Both the position numbers and the translations under genes were made by a program. The notes beneath the pieces were generated by a model. That model did not search any database and had not been told where the DNA came from. It worked only from the letters and a program-made list of their open reading frames with translations. A stretch of 64,000 nucleotides of DNA from Hippophae tibetana (taxonomy: Eukaryota > Streptophyta > Magnoliopsida > Rosales > Elaeagnaceae), in NCBI GenBank assembly GCA_037013495.1, contig CM072806.1, forward strand, positions 23,336,001-23,400,000, written 5' to 3'. Positions 24,421 to 36,089 of the stretch are shown here, one piece after another. How positions within the stretch are numbered: the stretch's first letter is position 1; the number at the start of each line of letters is the position of its first letter.

Positions 24421-24422
24421 AT

Positions 24423-24433
24423 TGGTATCAAAG
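24423..24433 (+). other. Primer binding site (initiator tRNA-Met type)
   Basis: TGGTATCAAAG differs by one base from the usual plant retrotransposon site TGGTATCAGAG and sits directly after the LTR. Confidence 0.7.
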
Positions 24434-24559
24434 TAGATCATTAGATACAATTATTGTTTCCTAAGACTTTGTTATGGATTAGTGGATTTTCTACAATCTG
24501 TGCACCTTGTGTTTGATGGGTTTATTACCCATATTGGAAGGATTGTATAAGAGCCTTAC

Positions 24560-25304
24560 TACGGTCTATATATGAGAGTATTTGAAACTCTATGCTTTAT
24601 GGTTAGGAACCACGTAAAGTTACCATAGATAATTTATTCACTCCTAAGCCTAGGAAAGATTGGACCACTGAAGATAAAATTGGTAATAACTGGAATTAGA
24701 AAGGAATTAATACTATCTTTAGTGTTGAGTCTGCTGACAAGTTCCATCGCATTTCTCATGTTGATACTACTAAGCATTCTTGGGATATTTTAGAGGTCAC
24801 CTATGAGGGCAACACACAAATTTAATGAACTAAATTTCACATTCTTGGTACTCAATTTGAAAATCTTAGGATGAAAGAATATGAAATCTTTTTTGAATTC
24901 TATGCTAAATTAAATGATATTGCTAACTCTTCTAGTAATATTGGTGAGAAAATTGAGAAATTTAGGTTGGTTATAAAAATACTGTGCTTATTTCCAAATC
25001 ACTTCCACGCAAAAATCTCTGCAATAGATGAAAGCAAAGATATGGACACCATCAAAATTAAAGAGCTAGTTGGCTCACTTCTCACTCTTGAGATGAGTTT
25101 TCGAACTCCTAAAAAGAATAAAGGTGTTTCTTTCAAAATAGCAATGATTGAGAATGGTGACAATGATGATGAAGAACTAGTACTTATAGCTTGAAGATTG
25201 AAGAAAATCTTCAACAAAAAGAATCCTCAAAGCAAAAGACAATCAAGTCATCAAAAGAATCAGAATATGAAAGAACTCAAAGAAGCCATTGATTGGTGCA
25301 AAAC
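24560..25304 (+). pseudogene. SIRE-like gag remnant
   Basis: The N-terminal part has a TPKPRKDWTTEDK segment followed by FHRISHVDTTKHSWDILEVTYEGN, landmarks of the DUF4219/UBN2 gag family, with stops at 24700 and 24822. An open stretch at 24871-25194 (107 codons) continues with FYAKLNDIANSS and IKELVGSLLTLEMS. It then becomes acidic and Lys-rich before being cut at 25304 by the nested gypsy LTR. Confidence 0.75.
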
Positions 25305-26453
25305 TGTAAGTGTAGAGTATCAAAATTTTATAATAAATTGATAAGAAGAGTATCGTTCTCAAGGATTGGTACCTTACATTTTACAAATACCAAGTTGTTG
25401 TAATTGGAATTTAAAATAAAATCAATTAAAAAACAAAATACACAAAAGAAAATAAAGATGTTGCTTGAACATCCAATTAATGGGAAGAAAACTTCTAGGA
25501 AATCGATTTCACCTAATCCCTCACTATACTTTACTCATCTAGTTAATTGAATTTAATTCTCTTTGTTTGTTAGCAATTTCAAAAAATAAAATCCAAAAGC
25601 CTCTTTCGATAGTTAATTGAAAATATTTATGTTCATTAATTTACTCAAGAGTATGAATTTAACAAAGCAAAAAAGCATTAAGACCAATGATTTTAATACT
25701 ATACAGGTTCATACAAGTTTTTCGATCTCTATATTTGCATATGTCAAAATATTTTAGATCTATCTTATAATTCCCTCTTTCAATAGTAAATTACAAGATT
25801 AAAATAATCTAATTAATGATCAGTTAATTAGAAGCAATAAACTAAGAATAAATGAGACAAACATAAAGAGAAATAATTTAAATTAACATAGAAAATCAAG
25901 AATAGCTTGAAATTAAATTACATATTTTTCCTAGAATAAAGAAAAATTAGTTTATGCTAAAAATTAAATTTAACATAAACGAATTCACCATAATGTTTCT
26001 TAGAAGAATTGAAAGGAAACTGAATCGTAAAAAGAATCTACTTTCACGTTTCCTTGTTGCGCTCCAATATGCTTTTCTTCTCTGTTTTTTGTTTTTTTTC
26101 CTTTTCCACCTATCTATTTCTCCTTGTTTCATTTAGTCCATGTTCCTTTTCACTGATATATATATATAAACCCAGCGGCTCTTTTTTTTCTATTTTTTAT
26201 GTTGCCTTCTTCTCTTTGGTTTATAGGTTTATATATATATACTAAAATTACACGTATTTTGTTTGGCAGTCTCTTATATATATATATATATATATATCAA
26301 ACTTACTCTTTCGTTATGCTTTTAAAATTTTGGATCTTTATTTTCTTCAAATCTGTAATAAAATTTAAATAATAATAATGTCTAAAATTAATAAAATTAT
26401 ACTAAAACTAAAGTTGAGAAGTGATAAATTATGTTAAATTATGCAAGTCATCA
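25305..26453 (-). repeat. 3' LTR of the nested gypsy element
   Basis: 1149 bp, TG (25305) to CA (26453) on the plus strand. From 25393 it aligns with 33006-33985. It includes a (TA)n run at 26274-26297 that the other copy lacks. Confidence 0.8.
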
Positions 26454-26685
26454 AACACACCCAAACTTAGAACTTTGTTTGTCCTCAAACAAAAAGAATA
26501 TAAAAGAAAAGATACCTATAGAAAATATCAACTAGACCTCATAGAGAACTAGACCCCATAGAGAACTACCATCACTCACCGAGCTATGATAATTTAGATT
26601 TCATCACTAATAACTTATTCTTTTTATATTGAAGATATTAGGAAAATCAATCAAAAAATCATCAAATTTTCAAGCAAGAGTTAAG
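26454..26685 (-). other. Gypsy 3' non-coding region with polypurine tract
   Basis: Read on the minus strand this ends in GAGGACAAACAAAG..., then AAGTTTGGGTGTGTT directly before the LTR, as in Athila/Tat elements. No open frame is seen. The five bases TTAAG at 26681-26685 are one half of the solo LTR target duplication. Confidence 0.65.
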
Positions 26686-27110
26686 TGATAACTGTATTTT
26701 ATACAGTGATTTGCATATATTTTATTAATTATAATTGCTAGTTCTTTATATTTTTAGTTAATTTTTAATTAATTAAATTAATATTTAGTATTAGTTTTTA
26801 ATAAATATATTTTCAAGTAAATTAATAAATTTTAATAAAAAATGGACTTAATTGCAATTATAAAAAGCTTACAATTTAATTTGAAATTAAAAATGGATGA
26901 AATTGCAAATATCAAAAGATTAGAAATGAATTTGAATTAAATTTATGGGTCAAAATGCAAATAATAAGAGTTGAATTTCTGCGTAGGAGAAGAGCCACTC
27001 GCGACATTCACAACGCCCAACACACACCGTTCGATCATCCAATCAACGGTCAAGATTGGGCGCGTGCAAGCCAGATGCGACAAAGGTGACTATAACCAGA
27101 ACTCCTGAAG

Positions 27111-27444
27111 CACGTGGCTCGGCACACGTGGGGCCCACCTGCCGCGCAGACTGGAATGTAGGGTGGGACCCACGTGTCGGCTGTGCAGATTTTCTCCTGA
27201 GGTGATCGCTGATCGTTAGATCTATTGAACAGTCCAGATTTAAAACGCGTGGAAGCAGCTCGCGTACACTCTCGTGTGACGTAATTCATAGAAGCAGTGT
27301 GCACCCTCACGTTTCACCAAATAATAAGAAGCCACGTGTCTCCTCAATCTTCCCGCCAATCACATGATGACACATGGCATGTATTTGGTAAAATAAAAAC
27401 GCAAAATGGCACCTACTTACCAGCTGTTAACGCGTCCCCACGTG
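27111..27444. promoter_or_regulatory. Cluster of five perfect CACGTG boxes in the solo LTR
   Basis: CACGTG occurs at 27111, 27125, 27171, 27333 and 27439; several are followed by T (CACGTGT, ABRE-like). The surrounding 500 bp is far richer in G+C and CpG than the rest of the window. CACGTG is the known core for plant bZIP and bHLH factors. Function here is inference. Confidence 0.55.
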
Positions 27445-27593
27445 TCGAAGCCAGCTGTCGCGCACTTCCAGTGTTATGAAATCTTGTGCAACGCGGACCA
27501 GTTGTGCCTCATTCACCCGTTCTTCCCACGGAATGAAAGGCTACCACATGTCTCTTTATATCTCGCAACCAATGAAATGATGACACATGGCAT
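27331..27593. repeat. Duplicated 53-bp module, period about 210 bp
   Basis: A segment at 27331-27382 starts CCACGTGTCTCC and ends ATGATGACACATGGCATG. A second at 27541-27593 starts CCACATGTCTCT and ends in the same 18 bases. Confidence 0.7.
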
Positions 27594-28727
27594 GCGTAAA
27601 AGAAAAGAAAAATTAGAAAAACGCAGAACGGTTTTCACGCGTGTGGTTTATTTTAATTCTCCCATGTACTTTTGTCTCCCATTACTTGTATTTTGAAAAA
27701 GAAAAAAATATTAATTGTAGGGGGATATATTCGTACGAGAAAAAGGAGAAAGAGTTAGGTTTAGTTTTGTTTTTTCGTTTCAACGAGCAATTTTCCATTT
27801 TTTTTTCTCTCTTCAAGTGTTCTTTGGTTTTCCTCTCTGCGTGTGTTATACAACACGCAAAACGTTAATTAACCATTTTTATGTTGTATTTTCTTAGGAA
27901 AAATATAGAGAAATAAGACAACGAAGAAGAAGGAAAGGAAAGAAATTTATGTTTCATTGAGGAATCGTGAAAGAGTTTCTCCTAATCTATTTTCTTTTAA
28001 TTTTTATTTCTCTGAAATTCTTTATTATTGTTGTGTTGTAATTTTAATTTTTTCTATGAACTAATTTATTTGTTCTAGGATTGCAGTGTAGCTTAAATTA
28101 TGAAACTTGAATTATTTATTTTTGAATGATTTATGGAATTGTTTTAAGTTGTTTATTTTATCTGTATTTAATGCTTTTAATTATCGGAAGATTAATTAAC
28201 TGATCTGTGACACTTAAATAAACTTGGAAAATGCATTTTTGTGTATAGCTCGTGATAAAATAACGTATATATATAAGGGATAGAAATATACTTTTATTGT
28301 ATATGTAACTGTTTGAGAACTCAGAACTTAATAAATCTGGTTGAATTTAATTCTCATAGGAATATAGTGAATTATTTTAGCGAGATGTGTCTGTATGGAG
28401 CTCAGAAGAGATATATGGATAAATTAGGAGTTCTTGGTTAACAACTTAAAATATGAAAACATAAATCAAGAGAAAATAAAATGTTTAAGTGGATTAATTT
28501 GGTAAAACTGCAATCCTAGAATTTTCTTACAAACTGTTAAAAAAAATAATTTAGTTAAGTCAAACTGTATCAAATTATTGATTATTTGGATAAAATCAAG
28601 TTTAAATAATTTTAGTAATTAACAAAAGCTAGTAACAAATCTCTGTGGGAACGATATTTTACTTATCATATTATTACTTGTTACTGTGTATACTTGCACG
28701 ATTTTATGTTCTTCAAAAGAGATAACA

Positions 28728-30139
28728 TTAAGCATTTACTTCAACCTAAAGCCAAGTTCTTAAGTGTGTGTGTGTGTGAAATAGTCAATTTAACTCCAAA
28801 CCACCAACAAATTCAGATAAAAGTAGAACAATTGAAATCTGAAGAATTCTCTCAAAACTGAACTTCAGAAGTCCAATTTTTAGAAACCCTCTCCACTAAT
28901 GTAATCAAATACCAAAATCAGAGATCAAAATATCTTTAATCAAAGTTGTAATGATAGGATATAGGGTAAGGGCAAAGAAAGAAATGGATATGGAAAATCA
29001 AAGCAAACTGGGAAAATACTTGGTAGAAAAAACATTAAAAAGAATATCCACGGGATTCACACTATAGCTCTTTCTCGACAATATGTTCATACTGATGAAA
29101 AGATTGTTGTCATACTCAATAAGTGGAGTGCTCTATTTTATTTTTTATTTTTTTCACCTTGATACTCATAGCCTTTTCTGATTTACAACCACTTTAACCT
29201 TTTTTTTTATTCTTGCCTTTCACTTTTTCTTTCATACTTTTATCAAATAGAGTAAACATAATATGAATTATTTAATTTAAACTAACTTTCTCTTTAAATA
29301 CAAATTTTCACCAAAGTATTTTCTCAAAATTTAAGGTAAATTCATGGTTTTTCAGGCTTAGAATGGAAATGGTTTATGTGGGTAAAAGAAAAAATAAAGG
29401 CTTATGTAAAATAAGGTTGAATGGGGTTAACTATGGAAATACACCATGTAATGATGACATGATAATTAGGACGACTGGGAAAGCTTTTTGGTTGTGAAAA
29501 AAGCATTACCTAGATCATTTCTCTAATATTTGGTATTAACTAGTATTTTGCCTCAAGGATCCATCAACAGATTCTAGAGTAAAATAAGATTGAACTTTCT
29601 TGACCTAGTTAATTCAACTTCTTCTCTTCATAGGAAAAATGGAGTAGAGAAAAAATTTACTATATGCTTAATTATTTTCAAGGAAAAATATTTAAATCAA
29701 AGTATCCACAAAACTTTGCCTAACATAATAGCTGATTTTGAATAAAAATTCTCAAAACCATCCTCAATCACAAATATTAATCATAACGAATTCAATCATA
29801 CTCAAATACATGCTTGATAAGATAATTCAACAACTTAAGACTATAGGAGTTAACACCCTAAACTTAAACTAAACAATGTCTTCATTGTAATTCAAAAGTG
29901 AGACAGATAGAAGAAATGAAAGGAACTTTCCTGGTTTTATGGTGGATTCACATTAGTTTATAATTTTTAGCCTTTTATTCCTGTATAATAAACCAGAATC
30001 AAAATCCAAATTATTCAAATAGTAATGAAAATAAGATAAAAGAATAGAAGAAAGTTTTATGGACTGCCTCCCATAAGCGCTTGTTTTATATCCTATAGCC
30101 AGACTTTTGAATCTTCATCAATTATGATTTTGAAAAGGA
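28728..30139 (-). other. Gypsy interior without recognisable coding sequence
   Basis: Between the solo LTR and the gypsy integrase C-terminus. It is AT-rich and includes a (TG)n run near 28767-28778. No domain is recognisable on either strand. Confidence 0.4.
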
Positions 30140-30783
30140 ATAAATACACAATTTCTCTCCACTTGTTCTCTATAATAGTGCTTCAATCTCTAACCGTTAA
30201 CTCTAAATATATTCCCTACCTTGTCCTTCATGTCTATTCCTCCAAAAGTGGAAACTTTGTCGATTGTATAAGAACCTATCCATCTTGATCTTAACTTACC
30301 TGAGAAGAGTTTTAGTCATGAATTGAAAAACAAAACATGTTGTCATAGAGAAAACTCACGCCTAAGAATTTGTTTGTCATCCACTTCTTTGACCATTCTT
30401 TGTAGATCTTTGCATTTTCATAAGCATCATTTCAGAACTCATCCATCTCATTCAATTGAAAAATCTACTTTTCCTTTACTACCTTCAAATCAAAATTAAA
30501 CTTCTTTAAAACCCAATAATTTTTATGCTCCAACTCAATAGAAATATGACATGCTTTTCCAAATACTAATATATAAGGATACATCCCAATAGGTGTTTTA
30601 AAAACTATATAGTATGCCCACAAAGCATCATCAAAATTCTTTTCCCAATCCTTTCTATTAGTATTGACCATATTCTCAAGAATATTCTTGATTTCTCAAT
30701 TTGAAATTTTAGCTTGGCCATTAGTTTGAGGATGGTTGGAAAGTGCTATCTTATGCTTCATACCATATTTAGAGAGAAGGTTG
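30140..30783 (-). pseudogene. Gypsy integrase C-terminal half
   Basis: Reading leftward: LLSKYGMKHKIA, HPQTNGQAKISN (catalytic Glu replaced by Lys in the usual GQAEISN position), a stop, then NRKDWEKNFDDALWAYY and TPIGMYPYILVFGKACH in the open stretch 30671-30465. NEMDEF and KIYKEWSKKW follow in a decayed tail. These are standard landmarks of Athila/Tat integrase. It begins abruptly at 30783, in frame with copia reverse transcriptase. Confidence 0.8.
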
Positions 30784-31440
30784 TCAATATATACAATCAA
30801 AGTTGTGATTCTTCCATCTGTGAAGTGTTTGACAAAAATAGTTTGGTCTACATGTTTCTGAGAGTATTCATCCTATTTAGAACCTTAGTGAATCTGTTGA
30901 ACCATGCTCTAGGTGACTATTTAAGTCTATATAGTGCCTTTCTCAACTTGCATACCTTCCCTTATGTATCCTTAGTCTTAAATCTAGGAGGTACACCCAT
31001 GTAAACTTCCTCGATCAAATATCCATTTAAGAATGTGTTCTTGACATTGAGTTGAACAAGTGGCCAATCCTCATTGACTGCAATAGAAAATAAGATAAGA
31101 AATGTATTAAGTTTTGCTATAGGAGAAAAAGTCTCATGTTAATCAATTCCATATGATTGGGTGAACCTTTTAACCACTAATCGAGCTTTATATCTGTTGA
31201 TATTTCCATATTCCTTCTGTTCAACTGAGAATATCCATTTATAGCCCAATGTCTTCTTTCCAGGTGGTAGTTTTGTTAACATCCATATACCATTCTTTTC
31301 AAGTGCAATGTATTCTTCTAAGGTTTCCTTATGCCATTTAGAAACCTTTAGAGTCTCATTGACATAATTAGAAATCTTGATGTTGTCTAAAGATGTCACA
31401 AATGCCTAAAATTTTGGGGATAAATTTGCATAAGAAATGT
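30784..31440 (-). pseudogene. Minus-strand copia reverse transcriptase remnant
   Basis: The open stretch 31399-31139 holds ALEKNGIWMLTKLPPGKK, GYKWIFSVEQKE and RYKARLVVKRFTQSYGID. Further left, broken frames lead to ITTLIVYIDN at about 30810-30783, the position of the YVDD box (second Asp changed to Asn). The next residue already belongs to gypsy integrase. Confidence 0.75.
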
Positions 31441-33005
31441 AACTTCGAAGGGGATGTTGAGTGCATGATTGAGCACCTATTATCTACGCAATATGAATAT
31501 CTGACTTAGGGTCATAACCTAGTGTTGGACTAGATTTTGCTTCATCTTATAATCTTTTAGATCCAGTCTGGCACGGGAGAGATTCTTGGCTTTGCATATT
31601 TCATATGGGCTAGTCAGGATTTCTCTTTCTTCTATAGACTTTTATGGAATCGTTAGGAAGGAGAAGATGTCTAGGATAGACAATGAGAGATTGAACTGGA
31701 ATGCAAACCAGGTTGGAAGAGGATTAAGTAGTGGAGGATAACTGAGATAGTAAATTCGGTTCAATGAGTGATGACCAATCCTAATTCTGAAATTCAATAG
31801 TATGATTCTCCCCTAAATGGTAGAATTAGCATAGAATAAGGTTTCTTCAAAGAAAGTAACGTCCATGGAATTGTAAGAATTATGTGTGATGGGAGAGAAA
31901 AATTTGTGGTCTTTTTGATTGGTTGAGTAGCCAAGGAAGATGCATTTATTGACAAGAGCATCCAGTTTACCACAATATTGTGAATGAATATTGACAAAAA
32001 AGTGCAACCAAAAACCTTGAAAGGAATTGGTTACACAAGTTGTGAGGTAGAATATTGACCCTGAAAAACTTGTAAAGGTTAGTGAAATTTAAGAACTTGA
32101 GAAGGCATTTGGTTGATCAAGTATGTTGTAGTAAGAATGGCTTCACCCCATAATTTTTTAGGAACAAAAGTTCAGGCAACCTCAAGTATATAATGGTTCT
32201 TATGTTTGGCTACACAGTTTTGTTATGGTGTGTCAATGCAGGAGCTTTGTTGGAAAAGACCATATGATTTAAGATATCTACTAAGATCAGAATTAAAGAA
32301 ATCCTTAGCATTATCAATTTTTAGGATTTGAATATTGGCATTGAATTGGGTTTGGATCATGGCATGAAAAAGTGGAAATATGTACTTGCTTTTAGATTTG
32401 TCTTTCATAAGAAATGTCTAACATAGTTGAGTATGATCAACAACTAACAATAAGCACCAATAATACTGGGAACGTGACATGGTCCTCAAATTTCACAGTG
32501 AATGAGGGGAAAATGGTGACTTGGTTTATGCATGCGTTGAGAAAAAAGTATTTCGAGTATGTTTTTCCGACTAGAAAACTTCACAATGAAATAAATTGGG
32601 ATTTTTATTGATGAATAAGGATGGAAACAAACATTTCAAGTACAAAAGATTGGGATGACCAAGGTGAAAGTGCCACTGCGTGATTTCACTTTCTTTATCA
32701 GTATGACTATTAGAATTAAGACTATGACTCAATTGACATTGATGACTAACATAATGGATTGAATGAGTGTTGACATCAAGAACATAGAAACACGTATGGA
32801 AATCAGCACTTCTAATCATCTTCCTTGAGCTCACGTCCTAAAAAACATAAGATTTAGCCAAGAATTTAGTTTCATAGTTAAGGTCATGATTTAGTCTACT
32901 AATTAATATGAGATGGCAGTCAAAATTAGGCATAAATAATACAGATTTAAGAGTGAGATTGTTTGAGAGACAAATGCCAAAATTATAGTAATCTCAGTTT
33001 TATTT
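31441..33005 (-). pseudogene. Minus-strand copia protease to integrase remnant
   Basis: From the right: protease-end sequence (SVLFMPNFDCHLILISRL) near 32940. The pre-integrase segment WHFHLGHPNLLYLKCLFPS is in 32834-32571. The integrase piece with QILKIDNAKDFF (32408-32223) has the catalytic D-N context altered. The C-terminal integrase segment CIFLGYSTNQKDHKFFSP is near 31930. The right end abuts gypsy LTR sequence at 33006 with no copia LTR between them. Confidence 0.75.
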
Positions 33006-33985
33006 AGAAAAATCACTAAGGTTGTTGTAATTGGAATTTAAAATAAAATAAATTTAAAGAAAATACACAAAATAAAATAAAGATATTGCTCAAAGATCAA
33101 ATTAATGGGAAGAAAACTTCTAGGAAATCGATTTCACCTAATCCCTCAATATGTTTTACTCATCTAGCTAATTTAATTTAATTCTCTCTGTTTGTTAGCA
33201 ATCTAAAAAAAACATCCAAAAGCCTCTTTCGATTGTCAATTGACAATATTCTTGTTTATCAATCTGTATAAGAGTATGCAATTTAACAAAGCAATAAAGT
33301 GTTAAGACCAATGATTTTAATACTACACAGGTTCATACAAGTTATTCGATCTCTATATTTACTTATACCAAAATATTCTAGATTTATCCTATAATTCCTT
33401 CTTTCGATAGTAAATCAGAAGATTAAAAATCATCTAATTAATGGTTAGTTAATTAGAAGCAATAAATGAGACAAACATGAAGATAAATAATTTAAATTAA
33501 CATAGAAAATCAAGCATGGTTTAAAATTAAATTACATATTTTTCCTAGAATAAAAAATTATTTCATACTAAAAATTAAATTTAACATAAACGAATTCACC
33601 ATAATTTTCTCAGAAAAATTGAAAGGAAATTTAATCGCAAAAAGAATATGCTTTTGCGTTTTCCTGTTATGCTCAAATTTACTTTTCTTCTCTACTTTCT
33701 ATTTTCTCTTTTTTTTCCTTTGCCACCTCTCTATTTCTCCCTATTTCGTTCGACTCCTGTTCCTTTTTGCTTATATATAAATCTTAGTTTAAATTTCATT
33801 TAAATAAATCTTCTTTTAAATTTTAGAGTCGATATGCTTCTAAAATTTTGTATCTTTATTTTATTCAAATATGCAATACAATTTAAATAATAATAATGAA
33901 GTTTGAATTCTATAAAAAATAAATAAAATTAGACTAAAGTTAAAGTTGAGAAATGATAAATTATGTCAAATTATGTAATTCATCA
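33006..33985 (-). repeat. 5' LTR of the nested gypsy element, truncated
   Basis: It aligns with 25393-26453 along its length, for example AAAACTTCTAGGAAATCGAT and ACACAGGTTCATACAAGTTA. About 88 bp at its plus-strand left end are missing, exactly where copia sequence begins. The right end is TCATCA at 33985. Confidence 0.8.
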
Positions 33986-34480
33986 GCCATCAAAAGGCTA
34001 TATAGATGAACACTATGTCATTTTCTTCAAAAACAACATAGTTTGTCAAACCTTAAAACATGTCCTATTTACATATACATCTTTATTATCAAGAACTGAT
34101 TTGGTAAGGGCTTCTAACTTTACTTGTATTGTATCATACCATACACAAAGAACATTTGCACTTGTGATTAAAAAACATGTTAAATTTATGCCTGTTTGTC
34201 ATAACTTTGGTAAGAAAGGTCATATTAGATGTAATTGTAGATTTCTTGTGACGTGTCTATATTTTAACAATGCCTCTCATGCTCGATATTTTGGAATTAA
34301 TTTTCATCATCCATACATTAATGTTGCATAACCATTAATGATGTAAAAGAAAAGTAAAGGCAAAAATAAAGGTAAATCCAATAACATACCAAAAATAACT
34401 AAGTCAATTGAATCGCAACCCAAAGATATTGTGAGACTAAAATTCAAGAAAATTTGGGTTAGGAAAGATTGACTTTTTAA
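33986..34480 (+). pseudogene. SIRE-like gag C-terminus with zinc knuckle
   Basis: Open to 34331, it contains VCHNFGKKGHIRCNC: a CCHC knuckle in which the second Cys is Phe. This resumes the gag cut at 25304. A Lys-rich segment follows, ending LKFKKIWVRKD, the family sequence before protease. Protease, integrase, reverse transcriptase and RNase H are not found downstream. Confidence 0.65.
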
Positions 34481-36089
34481 AAGCAAGTGACTTTCTTTCT
34501 CTTTTATCTAGGAATTTTTATTTTATGGTTGATTGGCCCTAAGTGAGCTTGTTAATTTGACTAGTTTAATTATTTATTTCTAAGTTTAAATTTAGTTATT
34601 TGATTCTTAATTTTGTGTTAGTTTATTTAAAATTTTATTTTAAAAAAAAACTTTCAAGGGAGTAGAATTGTTCTAACATTGAAATAAACTTTAAATTTTA
34701 TTTTGGATCAAGAAAATATATAATTTACATGGCCTGATTTATTTTGATTAATTATTCATTATATAATTGAGTATCTTGTTATGTGCATTTATATTTTTCC
34801 TTACATATGGTGATTGATGTTAATAAAGAACTCACTCACATACTCATTGGACACATAAGTATGTCATGCTTGAAGTTCATAATTAATTATGTGAAATTTT
34901 AGGGTTTGCAATAAACTTAAGTGTAAAAATTGTGTATGAACTATTTCACTTTATAAAATGTTCTTATAGAGAGACACCTAGTTTTGAGAGAGCTACCTAA
35001 TGTGATGTGTGAAACTACCATAATGAGCAAAGATGGCTACCTTACAACTAGTGTGAAAGTTATCATACTAAGTTTTTGGCTCGTGCATAATTCCTTTGCA
35101 AAAAAAAAAAATATAAAGGAAAAACAAAAAATATATACAAAAGTAATTATATGCACAAAGAGAAAGAGTCACAAATGGATACGTAAAAAAATAAATAAAT
35201 AACCAATCATTCATATAAAAAATGATCATAAATAATGAGAGGTGATTCAAGAAAAAATAATTAATTAAGCTTTCTCTTAGTAAATAAAATTTTATTTTGT
35301 GTAAGTTTGAATTTAACCACAATTCTTTCATGATAGGTGATACCCCTTTCCTTTAAATCTCTCATAACTAATCATGACTTAACTAATTGGCATAAAGTTG
35401 CAGTTTCAATATATTTAATACTTTGAACAATTTTTAATATATCACCATATGTGTTGATGAATGTATGTATGCTTTATCAGAATACATATGTATACTGTAA
35501 ATAATTCAATTTTGTTAAAGAATATTTTTTATTTCAAAATTGATTATTTGAATGAAGTTCATGTTTGAATAAACCTACTACTACCTTGATTTAAAAAAAG
35601 TATTTTTATTAAATATTTCTCTGAATTTTTTTTATTTATTAAGTGTTTATATGAAAAAATTTAGTAGATATATGACTTAGTGAGAGTTTTGTAATTTTCA
35701 TAAATTATGATCTTCAATCAATCGACATTATTATCGATTGATTGAAATATGAATTTTGAATGATCGACATAAATCTTGATCAATCAAATGAGTTTAGCAT
35801 ATATACTCCTTTTCTTTTTCCCTAAGCCTCTATGAACACTAACCCCCATTTTCATGCCCCATTTCGATTTCACTCAAAAGTCCACAAATCCACGTATGTT
35901 TGACTCCTATTTCACTTAAAATTGACTCCTAATCACATTTCTAGCATCAATCTCACAAAAAATCACATTCAAGCAGAAATCATTTTTATCCATTTTTCTT
36001 CATTTTCTCTCCAAACAAACACATTTTTTGTTTCAATAATTGTCATATATTACCTTCCTATACCTTAACAACAGTTGTTTTTACTTTGA
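34481..36089 (+). other. SIRE-like interior, no pol domains
   Basis: AT-rich. The short frames at 34984-35331 have no recognisable domain. 35720-35790 carries several ATCGATTGATT-type motifs like those in the flanking LTRs. From about 35810 a Pro/Ser/Thr-rich potential coding sequence resembles the start of the env-like region. Confidence 0.4.

Larger units (their letters stand above)
26686..28727 (+). mobile_element. Solo LTR, about 2.04 kb, Tat/Ogre-like
   Basis: It starts TGATAACTGTATTTTATACA and ends AACA, with TTAAG on both sides (26681-26685 and 28728-28732), a perfect 5-bp target duplication. The end carries the CTCTGTGGGAACGATATTTT and ATACTTGCACGATTTT type sequence seen at the 3' end of Tat-lineage LTRs. 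No second copy or internal region is present, so it formed by LTR-LTR recombination after inserting into the gypsy element. It contains a GC-rich block with five CACGTG boxes (27111-27444). Open frames at 27050-27696 have no domain and are not annotated as genes. Confidence 0.8.
25305..33985 (-). mobile_element. Rearranged Ty3/gypsy element (Athila/Tat type) nested in the SIRE-like gag
   Basis: Direct repeats at 25305-26453 and 33006-33985 are its LTRs. On the minus strand each starts TGATGA. The tract AAGTTTGGGTGTGTT, typical of the polypurine region of Athila/Tat elements, lies just outside the left copy, so the element reads right to left. Gypsy integrase remains at 30783-30140. Its interior also holds a 2-kb solo LTR and a minus-strand copia segment that replaces most of gypsy pol. 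I found no matching target duplication at the outer ends. Confidence 0.75.

Noticed and set aside
27050..27696. Several long overlapping open frames on both strands in a GC-rich block
   Set aside because: They lie within the solo LTR, have no recognisable domain, and follow from the scarcity of stop codons in GC-rich sequence.
34984..35331. Overlapping open frames on both strands
   Set aside because: Low-complexity A-rich sequence with no recognisable domain, inside a degraded retrotransposon.
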